From Cohnella fermenti (GTDB lineage Bacteria; Bacillota; Bacilli; Paenibacillales; Paenibacillaceae), in assembly GCF_004801405.1 (NCBI RefSeq), contig NZ_SSOB01000058.1, positions 1 to 55,427 of the forward strand: a DNA stretch of 55,427 bases, given 5' to 3'. Below the pieces are notes generated by a model. That model worked only from the letters and a program-made list of their open reading frames with translations. It had not been told where the DNA came from and did not search any database. Below, piece by piece: positions 1 to 6,876 of this stretch (the stretch's first letter is position 1; every line of letters starts with the position of its first letter). Position numbers and translations under genes: made by a program.

Positions 1-113
1 AATAACCATTCTGTGAAAGATGCGTCGAAGAGCCGTATGCGGGAATTCCGCACGTACGGATCTGTGAGGGGGACGGGCACAATCCTCGAAAGGAGAGGCC
101 CTACCTACTCGAC
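1..113 (+). mobile_element. Group II intron, 3' end (domains V and VI)
   Basis: Positions 30-63 form a 34-nt domain V: it opens with the catalytic AGC triad (31-33), has a GCCGTA/TACGG lower stem, a GCGG/CCGC upper stem with a GAATT-type loop and a two-base bulge. Domain VI follows (about 68-113), with a GGGC/GCCC stem, an unpaired A near the 3' end and a terminal AC typical of a group II 3' splice site. The exon begins at 114. The reverse transcriptase/maturase frame and domains I-IV would lie left of the window. The matching 5' intron end is at 55323-55427. Confidence 0.85.
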
Positions 114-144
114 CATAAAATCGCAAAGCTGGCGGATCAGAGGG
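114..144 (+). repeat. Right-hand end of the 52-bp-phased dyad element, cut by the intron
   Basis: The 3' exon starts CATAAAATCGC and continues into GGCGGATCAGAGGG, matching the right end of the intact element at 18134-18174. Placing the 5' exon from the other window end (stopping at 55322) in front of it rebuilds the intact dyad AATGTGAAAAATCACAT, so the intron entered the 3' arm of the fourth dyad. Confidence 0.75.
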
Positions 145-345
145 AAAAGACATTGAACCAGAGGGGGCGAATAGCCTCGCGGGGAGCCGGATTGGCGAGT
201 TTCGTGCGAGCATCGGATGGTCTTCGAATGGTCGTCGTGCGAGCGCCGGGCTTGCGTTCTGCCGCGAATGCGAATGACGTATGGTGGACCGGCATCTGGG
301 GAAGGATGAACCTGATCTTCATTCTTCTTCCAGAGGTGAACGGGC
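145..345. other. Leader region before the germination operon, no clear gene
   Basis: GC-rich and non-repetitive. No convincing promoter was found; in particular no clear forespore sigma-G -35/-10 pair, although one is expected for gerA-type operons. Open frames crossing here on both strands lack ribosome sites or family signal. Confidence 0.5.
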
Positions 346-1785
346 ATGAATCGGGCAGAGCAAGCAAGCGACGATTTGTCGGCGCCGCCGACAATATCCA
401 ACATTGTAGAACAGTTCGAGAACTGCGCCGACTTCATCAGACGCGATTATGCCGCCGGCGGAATCAGCGTCTTCTATCTCGTCTCCGTGGTGGGCCAGGA
501 GCCTCTGTTCCGCGACATCGTCCATCCCTTCGGGACTTCGAGCGAGGAAGACCTGCCGGCTATTCTCGATTACGCTCCTTACCGCTTGGCCGACGATACC
601 AAAAAATGCATTGAAGGAATTCTTGCCGGTCACGCGGCCATCTTCCGGGAGGACAAGGCCTGGCTTGTCGATCTGGGCGAACCGCAGGGCCGAAGCGTCG
701 AGCAATCCGAGACGGAGACGGTTATCGCCGGGCCGCATGACGGCTTCGTCGAGAGCCTGTACCAGAACGTCTCCGTCATGCGCGCGCGGGTCCGCAGCCC
801 GCGGCTGAAGACGGTTATGCTGTCGGTCGGCGAGATCTCCAATACGCAGGTGATGCTGATGTACGTGGACGGCATCGTAAATCAAGATAACGTGGATACG
901 CTGACGAACCGAATTCGCAGCATCGAGATCGATGCGGTCGGCGAAGGCAATATGCTTGTCCAATTGATCGACGAGAACCCGAACTCCGTCTTCCCGCAGT
1001 TTATTACGACGGAGCGTCCGGATGCGGCCGTGTCGAAGCTGATGGGAGGGAAGATCGTCGGCATCGTCGACGGAAGTCCCTCCGTCTTCGTATGCCCGAC
1101 ATCGTTCAGCGACTTCTTCTCTTCGCCGGATGATTACTATCAGCGATGGATGCTCGGCTCCGCGCTTCGTCTGCTTCGGATCATCGGATTTGCCATCACG
1201 ATAGGATTCACGGCTTTCTACGTGTCGGTAACCACCTTCCACTACGAGATGATTCCCCATACGATGCTGCTCAATCTGACGGAATCCCGCAGCAAGGTGC
1301 CTTTTCCCCCGTTGTACGAAGCACTTCTTATGGAGACGACGATCGAACTGCTCCGCGAAGCGGGAGCGCGCCTGCCGACCAAGATCGGACAGACGATCGG
1401 CATCGTCGGCGGGATCGTTATCGGCCAAGCAGCCGTGCAGGCCGGCTTCACGAGCAACATTCTGATTATCGCGGTCGCTACGTCGGCGATTGCATCCTTC
1501 GTCATCCCCAGCTACATCATGAGCGCGTCGCTGCGCCTGATTCGCTTCGGATTGATTCTGCTCGCCGGGCTCCTTGGCAATCTGGGCATCTTCTTCGGAA
1601 TTACGCTCATTATCATTCATCTGGCGGGAATCACCAACCTCGGGGCCTCGTACCTGACGCCGCTTGCGCCGATGAGCTTCCGGGATATGCTCGATACCAT
1701 CGTGCGAGGTCCGTTCTGGGCGCTGACCCGGCGGCCGACGATCTCCAGATCGCCTAATCGGGTACGCGTCAAGAGACGAATATGA
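346..1785 (+). CDS. Spore germinant receptor subunit A (GerAA/GerKA family)
   Basis: A subunit of a GerA-type nutrient germinant receptor of the spore inner membrane; with subunits B and C it detects nutrients and triggers ion and dipicolinate release. The 479-aa length matches Bacillus GerAA. Residues 1 to about 275 form the soluble N-terminal region. The conserved PFPP motif, followed by an E-T-T-I-E segment, lies near residue 323. Hydrophobic spans at roughly 283-310, 345-390 and 393-425 form the membrane part. The ATG at 346 is preceded by AGAGGTG. It is first in a three-gene operon, 14 bp before subunit B. The family is clear; the germinant cannot be read from sequence. Confidence 0.93.
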   Translation: MNRAEQASDDLSAPPTISNIVEQFENCADFIRRDYAAGGISVFYLVSVVGQEPLFRDIVHPFGTSSEEDLPAILDYAPYRLADDTKKCIEGILAGHAAIFREDKAWLVDLGEPQGRSVEQSETETVIAGPHDGFVESLYQNVSVMRARVRSPRLKTVMLSVGEISNTQVMLMYVDGIVNQDNVDTLTNRIRSIEIDAVGEGNMLVQLIDENPNSVFPQFITTERPDAAVSKLMGGKIVGIVDGSPSVFVCPTSFSDFFSSPDDYYQRWMLGSALRLLRIIGFAITIGFTAFYVSVTTFHYEMIPHTMLLNLTESRSKVPFPPLYEALLMETTIELLREAGARLPTKIGQTIGIVGGIVIGQAAVQAGFTSNILIIAVATSAIASFVIPSYIMSASLRLIRFGLILLAGLLGNLGIFFGITLIIIHLAGITNLGASYLTPLAPMSFRDMLDTIVRGPFWALTRRPTISRSPNRVRVKRRI

Positions 1786-1799
1786 ATAGGCGGTGAGAT

Positions 1800-2909
1800 T
1801 TGTTGAAGGAGAAGATCAATGGATTCCATCTGGCGTTATTTATCTACATGTGCGAGCTGGACGTGACCGTCTTCAGCCTCTCCCGGATCACCGCCGAGAA
1901 TGTCGGGACGAACGGCTGGGCGGCGCTATTGCTGCTGTCTCCTGTCGCTTTGTTCAATATTTATCTTTATCGTCTGCTCTTCCGAGTAGGCGAAGGGCGA
2001 TCGGCGTTCGAGCTGCTGGAGGGCGTGCTGCCCAACTGGGTCCTGTTCCCGGCATACGCGGTGCTGGCGTTTTTCTGGGTGACGCTTGGAAGCATGATAG
2101 GCAAGAACTTTATGCTGATCTATCAGACCTTCGCCTTCCAGACAACCAGCCCGAGGCTTCTGTTTCTGCTCTACTGCCTGGTTGTGTATCCTCTGCTGAT
2201 CAAGGATGCGTACAGTATTCTTAAAGCGATCACGATCTTTTTTATTCTTACTTGTGCGATGAACCTGTTAAGCCCGTATTTCTTCGGAGATTGGAAGCTT
2301 GTCCGACTCACGACTTCTTTCTTCCAAGGGGGGGATCGGGCGCCTTCCTTCCACGGCTGGTTCGAGATTTATCTCGTATTCGTCGGCTTCGAGGTGGTGC
2401 TGTTCTTGTTCCCTTACCTGGACAAGAAGGGCGCCGCCTTCCGGGGAGCGTATATCGGTCATCTGCTTATCACGTCCGTTTATCTGCTTGCCGTCATTAT
2501 CGCGTTCGGCTTCTTCAGCTTCCAGGAAGTCCAGGTTCTGCAGTATCCGCTGATCAACACGTTGGAATACATTGAACTGCCCTTCCTCAACCGGATGGAA
2601 AATTTGATCTTCACGGGTTTTCTCTTCGCGAACCTGGTCTCCACGGTCATTTATTGTTATGCCGGCAAGCTTACGCTGCAGCGGATCGTTCCCCGGGTCC
2701 CCGACAAGCTCATGTCGGCATTGGTTGTGGCGGCGGTATTCGTGATCAGCGGCTTCTTCCATATTCTGCGTGACATCGAACGATGGCTGCAGACAGGCTT
2801 GATGACGGAAGCGATCCTGTCGTTCGCGATGCCGCTCGCTCTGCTTCCGATGGCGGCGTATCTGAAGAGGAGAAAAAGGAGGCAGAGCCAACGTGGGAAA
2901 GCTTCGTAA
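1800..2909 (+). CDS. Spore germinant receptor subunit B (GerAB-type permease)
   Basis: Integral membrane B subunit, a member of the APC-superfamily endospore germination permeases and thought to carry the germinant-binding pocket. The 369 residues are almost wholly hydrophobic, with about ten predicted helices and a basic tail ending KRRKRRQSQRGKAS. Two adjacent TTG codons (1800 and 1803) can start it; GGCGGTGAG just upstream fits 1803 slightly better, which shortens it by one residue. Its 3' end overlaps subunit C by 17 bp, so the two are probably translationally coupled. Typical length and order for A-B-C receptors. Confidence 0.92.
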   Translation: MLKEKINGFHLALFIYMCELDVTVFSLSRITAENVGTNGWAALLLLSPVALFNIYLYRLLFRVGEGRSAFELLEGVLPNWVLFPAYAVLAFFWVTLGSMIGKNFMLIYQTFAFQTTSPRLLFLLYCLVVYPLLIKDAYSILKAITIFFILTCAMNLLSPYFFGDWKLVRLTTSFFQGGDRAPSFHGWFEIYLVFVGFEVVLFLFPYLDKKGAAFRGAYIGHLLITSVYLLAVIIAFGFFSFQEVQVLQYPLINTLEYIELPFLNRMENLIFTGFLFANLVSTVIYCYAGKLTLQRIVPRVPDKLMSALVVAAVFVISGFFHILRDIERWLQTGLMTEAILSFAMPLALLPMAAYLKRRKRRQSQRGKAS

Positions 2910-4014
2910 TCTCGTCGGGGTTGTCGCGCTGTCCTGGCTGCTGGCGGGCTGCGGCGATCAGCGGGTTCTTGAGAAGATGGGTTTTATCCGGACGGTCGCT
3001 TACGAGCTGCCCGACGGAGAGGAAGATGAAGGGAAAAAAGAAAAAATCAAGTTCACCATCAGCATTCCGAAGCTCAACCAGAAGGAGTCCATTCTCTATA
3101 CGACCATCGCGAAGACGGCCAGGGAGGCGAGGATCGACTTCGATCGCCAGAACGACCGGAGAATCGTGAACGGCCAACTGCGTCAGGCCCTCTTCGGCGA
3201 GAGCCTGGCCAGAGAAGGGGTGTGGGAGCATATCGATTCGCTGATCCGGGACCCTTCCATCGGGAATCGCGTTCACTTCCTCGTGGTTGAAGGGTCGGCG
3301 GAAAATCTCATGAGGCGGTCGTATCCCCAAGGCGGCACGGCGGGAGAGTACATCGACAACCTGATTCGGACGGAGACGGGAACGCTGAACATGCCGGACA
3401 CGAATCTGTATTCGTTCACCCGCGATTACTATGACGACGGCATCGAACCGATCGCAGCGATCATACGCGGGAACCCCGGCAGCATCGAATTCAGCGGGAT
3501 CGCCTTGTTCCTCAAGGACAAGATGGTAGGCAAAGTGCCGCCGGACGATATGCCCTACTTCGGAGCGATGTACGGCAAGGTTAAGTCGGGCGACCTGTTC
3601 ATGGACTTCAAAGGCGAGCAGTACTCCAGCGACGCCTCGTCCATGCTGTACTTCTCCAGCACGCGGAAGGTCAAGGTCAACGCGCCGCCTTCGGAGCTCG
3701 CCGGTCCGAAGGTCACGCTCAAGCTGAGCTTGATCGGTTCGATTCTGGAATACTTCGGCCCTTCCGGAATCAGCAATGCCGACCAGCAGGTCAGGCTGGA
3801 ATCCGAGATCGCGATGCTCGTCAAGGAGAAATGCGAGGAACTGGTTCGCCGAATGCAGAAGGCCCACGCCGATGCGATCGGAATCGGTCAATACGTTCGC
3901 AACGCGATGCCCTATTCCGAGTGGAGGAAGCTCGATTGGGCGGAGACGTTCTCCCGGGCGGATATCGACGTGCAGGTCAAGGTTCGGATCAAGAATGCCG
4001 GCAAAATCATATGA
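2893..4014 (+). CDS. Spore germinant receptor subunit C, lipoprotein (GerAC family)
   Basis: Lipid-anchored C subunit on the outer face of the spore inner membrane. It starts with GTG at 2893 inside the end of subunit B. The signal peptide runs from MGKLRNLVG to lipobox LLAGC, with the lipidated cysteine at about residue 19. The 373 aa fit the family, and the C-terminal third has the conserved alternating charged/hydrophobic pattern of the Ger(x)C fold. A GGAGG sequence directly after the stop leads only into a GC-rich stretch containing a terminator, so the operon probably ends here. Confidence 0.92.
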   Translation: MGKLRNLVGVVALSWLLAGCGDQRVLEKMGFIRTVAYELPDGEEDEGKKEKIKFTISIPKLNQKESILYTTIAKTAREARIDFDRQNDRRIVNGQLRQALFGESLAREGVWEHIDSLIRDPSIGNRVHFLVVEGSAENLMRRSYPQGGTAGEYIDNLIRTETGTLNMPDTNLYSFTRDYYDDGIEPIAAIIRGNPGSIEFSGIALFLKDKMVGKVPPDDMPYFGAMYGKVKSGDLFMDFKGEQYSSDASSMLYFSSTRKVKVNAPPSELAGPKVTLKLSLIGSILEYFGPSGISNADQQVRLESEIAMLVKEKCEELVRRMQKAHADAIGIGQYVRNAMPYSEWRKLDWAETFSRADIDVQVKVRIKNAGKII

Positions 4015-4159
4015 GGAGGACGTATGGTCCGGCGAGGTAGGCGGATGGTCTGCGCGGTTGCGGTTGCGGGCTGGCGTCGGTCGCGGAGTGTGCTCGACAC
4101 CGTCAAGGCTTTCCTGGCCGCTCACATGTGGGCTCCGTCGTCCGCTGTCGGCAAGAAGG

Positions 4160-4190
4160 AAGAGAGCCTCGCTCGGGAGGCTCTCTTTGG
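4160..4190 (+). terminator. Rho-independent terminator of the germinant receptor operon
   Basis: AGAGAGCCTC and GAGGCTCTCT form a strong GC-rich stem around a short GCTCGG loop and run into TTT. It lies about 145 bp after the subunit C stop. Confidence 0.7.
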
Positions 4191-4388
4191 CGCTTGTGCA
4201 GTCGTTTTTTCGCGGAAATAGGCGTTCCTCCACGGCCAAACAGGCTCCTGCCCGGTTGCGCGACAGGGATGCGGTTGCATATATTATGTTGAGTCCCGGA
4301 GAGCATTGACAGGCCGAGATAGGTTCTGAACGCCATGGTCGCCGCAATATCCGACCTGGCCGTACGCCCAAAATTACCGGGTTACCGC
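4191..4388. other. Intergenic stretch, nothing recognised
   Basis: Spacer between the receptor terminator and the gerE promoter. A T-run at 4204-4209 may belong to a second weak terminator. No gene or RNA element recognised. Confidence 0.4.
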
Positions 4389-4416
4389 ACCAGCATCCGA
4401 AGCCGTTCATATGATA
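4389..4416 (+). promoter_or_regulatory. Candidate sigma-K promoter of gerE
   Basis: CATATGATA at 4408-4416 fits the sigma-K -10 form CATANNNTA exactly, and an ACC-containing -35 (CACC, 4389-4392) stands 15 bp upstream. gerE of B. subtilis is transcribed by sigma-K in the mother cell, so the match is in a sensible place. Read from consensus only. Confidence 0.5.
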
Positions 4417-4478
4417 AAGTTGACTGTATCCCTTAACCTTGTAATCATTCCATTCCCGGGCAAGGAGGGGTGACACAC

Positions 4479-4703
4479 TTGAAAGGCAACGACCACAAAA
4501 GCAAATTCCTTCTAACCAACCGGGAACGCGAAGTCTTCGAACTTCTCGTCCAGGATAAGACGACTCGCGATATCGCCCAGCAACTGTTTATCAGCGAGAA
4601 AACGGTCCGCAACCACATCTCCAATGTTATGCAAAAGTTGAACGTCAAAGGTCGTTCGCAAGCGGTTGTCGAGCTTATCAAGCTCGGGGAGCTCAAGATC
4701 TAA
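4479..4703 (+). CDS. gerE: GerE, late mother-cell sporulation regulator
   Basis: Small LuxR-type helix-turn-helix DNA-binding protein that adjusts sigma-K-dependent coat gene expression late in sporulation. The segments REREVFELLVQDKTT, ISEKTVRNHISN and VKGRSQAVVEL are near-identical to B. subtilis GerE, and the TTG at 4479 gives 74 aa, the same length. That start has AAGGAGGGG at 4462-4470 eight bases before it; the in-frame GTG at 4470 overlaps this ribosome site and is less likely. The last third of the gene and its downstream flank are duplicated about 1 kb away (5573-5759). Confidence 0.93.
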   Translation: MKGNDHKSKFLLTNREREVFELLVQDKTTRDIAQQLFISEKTVRNHISNVMQKLNVKGRSQAVVELIKLGELKI

Positions 4704-4835
4704 CGCGGCATGCGAGGCGGATTCGCGGGTGCAGCCGGCCTTCTTTTTCGCTGTCCTACCCGGGCGGCGGAAGAGAGGGCTCTTGGTTGTTGAATAACGA
4801 AGGCAAGCGATGTTTAGTCTAGAGGATGGCTTGTT

Positions 4836-5225
4836 TTAGGCGGTAAGCGTAATCTTCATTGTTTCAAAGTCCGCTTTGCAGTTGACTCTCATCATGAAGT
4901 CAATGCCAAGTATTCCGTCAAAGCCATACGATTCTTGTATCGATCCGAGCTGGACAGGGAAGTCCTTTAAACAAACATGCTCAATATAAAGCTCAGGGAG
5001 AAACTGTTCGTAGCATATCTCGCTTGTTCCCCCGACCCCATACATTCGCTTGGCCCTGCCATGGATAAAATCAATGTCTATACCAATCTGAGCAAGCCTA
5101 TCGGTATCAAACACAGTTGCTGCACAGCCAGTATCGAACAGGATGTTCGACAAGACAACCGATTGGTTGTTGTGAGATAAGGTCAAAGAAACAATCGGCA
5201 ACCCGTGTTGGAGGTGGATATTCAT
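4836..5225 (-). CDS. Retropepsin-like aspartic protease family protein
   Basis: 129-aa single-domain aspartic-protease fold. The catalytic-type motif FDTGCAATVFDTD lies near residue 30 and a second hydrophobic-hydrophobic-Gly element, GILGIDFM, near residue 104, the arrangement of retroviral-type pepsins that act as dimers. No signal peptide or membrane segment, so probably cytoplasmic. Its ATG overlaps the stop of the upstream 86-aa gene by four bases (ATGA), a tightly coupled pair. Such pairs occur in other Bacilli, but the substrate is unknown and proteolytic activity is inferred only from the motif. Confidence 0.75.
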   Translation of the reverse strand: MNIHLQHGLPIVSLTLSHNNQSVVLSNILFDTGCAATVFDTDRLAQIGIDIDFIHGRAKRMYGVGGTSEICYEQFLPELYIEHVCLKDFPVQLGSIQESYGFDGILGIDFMMRVNCKADFETMKITLTA

Positions 5226-5482
5226 GGTCGATGCCGCACACCCGAGAAGAATTCTTCAACTACCTCTACATCGCTTCTGCTGGTGTGGAATACATAGAGC
5301 TCGCGTGATGGATGCAGCTTGTGAAAATGTTTGTAACCGCTCCATGCCTCTTGCGGATTATTGTAGTCCTGTATAACCGCCATATCCTCCAATTGACGAA
5401 TACGCTCATTAGAGCTTGCTTTTATCGCCTCCACTAATACCAAACGGCTTGGATACAGTTCGGTAATTTCTCCCCACTTCAT
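5222..5482 (-). CDS. Small conserved protein paired with the retropepsin-like gene
   Basis: 86 aa starting MKWGEITELYPSRLVLVEAI, with a central helix-forming region and the segment ELYVFHTSR near the C-terminus. The ATG at 5482 has GCGAGGTG upstream; the open frame extends further up, but that part is the antisense of a gerE remnant and is not coding. It is the first gene of a two-gene unit reading away from gerE. I recognise the family only as a partner of retropepsin-like genes and assign no function. A decayed copy of its 3' end lies at 5759-5878. Confidence 0.65.
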   Translation of the reverse strand: MKWGEITELYPSRLVLVEAIKASSNERIRQLEDMAVIQDYNNPQEAWSGYKHFHKLHPSRELYVFHTSRSDVEVVEEFFSGVRHRP

Positions 5483-5572
5483 CGGCCGCACCTCGCTTGA
5501 ATTGTTGTACGTCCAGTATAGCAGAATGGAAGCAAGCGCGGAGAGTGTATGGAGGTCCTTTGCGATTGGAGA

Positions 5573-5759
5573 GGTCCGCAACCGCATTACGAATATAATG
5601 CAAAAGTTGAACGTCAAAGGTCGTTCGCAAGCGGTTGTCGTGCTTATCAAGCTCGGGGAGCTCAAGATCTAACGCGGCATGCGAGGCGGATACGCGGGTG
5701 CAGCCAGCCTTCTTTTTCGTTGCCCGACCCGGGCGGCGGAAGAGAGGGCTCTGGGTGGT
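5573..5759 (+). pseudogene. gerE 3' remnant with its downstream flank (duplicate)
   Basis: Aligns without gaps to 4604-4790 at a constant offset of 969 bp. It covers the last 33 codons of gerE, the TAA (5670-5672) and about 87 bp of flank, with scattered substitutions (for example VELIKL has become VVLIKL). It lacks the start and the first part of the DNA-binding domain, so it is not expected to work. Confidence 0.85.
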
Positions 5760-5878
5760 TCATGGCCAATGCCGCCCACCCGAGAAGAACTCTTCGACAA
5801 CCTCTACATCGCTTCGACTGGTATGGAATACATAGAGCTTGCGTGATGGATGCAGCTTGCCAAATGTTTGTAACCGTT
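5759..5878 (-). pseudogene. 3' remnant of the 86-aa gene (duplicate)
   Basis: Matches 5221-5340, with a small deletion near 5860 that breaks the frame. It abuts the gerE remnant directly, whereas in the intact copy the protease gene (about 4791-5222) lies between the two. The duplicate therefore either predates insertion of the protease gene or has lost it. Confidence 0.75.
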
Positions 5879-5954
5879 GTTTAGCGACGTTTATTAAGAA
5901 CAAACACCTAATAGCCGGAGGTGAATAAACTGGAGCAAGAAGGGAGCTGGAGAT

Positions 5955-6659
5955 ATGAATGGTGTGTATTTTGCGAATGGATATCTTCTAATTCCCTATT
6001 GGTCCCCGCAATTATCCTCTCTATCGTACAATAATGATTCAGCCCCGCGGAGAAGAGCTCTTCAGCCCGATTCTCCGGATGCTCCGAATAGCTCGGAACC
6101 ACCGCTATTAATATTCCAGCAACCGCTTATTATTAGTATGTGGAAATACTTTGACGTCCTGTATAAGAACTATGAGGAGTATCGGGATCAAAAATGTATT
6201 AAATTTATTGAAACTGATTACAAATGTGAAGAAATAAACTTCTTTGGCACTAAAATTACGTTGGGATGCGGAGGTCAACCGGGTAAGCAAGAATGGCCTT
6301 GTAAATATAGGCGGATTTTACGGATTCAACTTCGGGTGAATGCGCGGGACCCTAATCCGAGTACGCAGCATCTGTTAGACAGTCTGAATTGTTTTAAAAA
6401 TGCCCCAAATGCGGCTAAGAAGTTCGATGAAATTGTTTCATTAGACGCAGGAAGAGTTATTCGAGAGGATACTCTTGAAAAGGCGCGAGCTGAAGCATTG
6501 AACACATATATCGAAGAAGTACGCAATTGTATACCAAGTGAGCATCGCAACTGGTTCAACACCTTGGAATTTTCCATTACAACTATGCCAACAGTAATTG
6601 AAGACTTTAAGAATATTACTCCGGATCCACCATTGCCGCCGGGGGCGAGACCGATATGA
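5955..6659 (+). CDS. Hypothetical protein, AT-rich orphan
   Basis: 234 aa, not recognised. The start at 5955 follows GGGAGCTGGAG. No signal peptide or transmembrane segment is evident. There is a proline/serine-rich region at about residues 30-55, several cysteines between about 80 and 145, a charged helical C-terminal half and a proline-rich tail (PDPPLPPGARPI). Base use is visibly AT-richer than in neighbouring genes, and it sits beside duplicated debris on one side and a dyad element on the other, suggesting an acquired gene. It is isolated, with no operon partner. Confidence 0.55.
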   Translation: MNGVYFANGYLLIPYWSPQLSSLSYNNDSAPRRRALQPDSPDAPNSSEPPLLIFQQPLIISMWKYFDVLYKNYEEYRDQKCIKFIETDYKCEEINFFGTKITLGCGGQPGKQEWPCKYRRILRIQLRVNARDPNPSTQHLLDSLNCFKNAPNAAKKFDEIVSLDAGRVIREDTLEKARAEALNTYIEEVRNCIPSEHRNWFNTLEFSITTMPTVIEDFKNITPDPPLPPGARPI

Positions 6660-6680
6660 TTCGTAAACTGGTCCTGTAAG

Positions 6681-6864
6681 GATTTTATGCGAAAATTCAC
6701 ATTCGTGCAGCGAGGTAACGGGCAGGTTGGGCGATTCTATGTGAAAAATAGCATACATGGAGAAAATTCCGGTTCGAGTTGCTGTATGTATGCTAAAAAT
6801 CATATAAAACGTCGGGATTCCCGCTAATTTCGGCTGACGAATGTGAAAAATCACATAAAATCGC
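6681..6864. repeat. 52-bp-phased dyad element, copy 1 (four dyads)
   Basis: Four short dyads centred near 6693, 6746, 6797 and 6848 (ATGCGAAAATTCACAT, TATGTGAAAAATAGCATA, TATGCTAAAAATCATA, AATGTGAAAAATCACAT). The two halves mirror each other: dyad 1 has TTTTATG on its left and CATTCG on its right, dyad 4 the reverse. The central A-tract stays on the + strand in all four. Copies lie at 17968, 34138, 43881 and 55150. Confidence 0.8.
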
Positions 6865-6876
6865 GGCAACCTGCCG

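Noticed and set aside
1..113. tRNA or other structured RNA gene at the left end
   Set aside because: No cloverleaf; the 34-nt hairpin with AGC triad and two-base bulge fits group II domain V.
4024..4221. 65-codon + strand frame right after the receptor operon, with GGAGG before ATG 4024
   Set aside because: The operon terminator hairpin lies inside it and the product is a low-information Arg/Ala/Val-rich peptide.
2746..4476. 576-codon - strand frame across the receptor B/C genes and the gerE promoter
   Set aside because: Antisense to two recognised genes and a terminator; no ribosome site or family signal.
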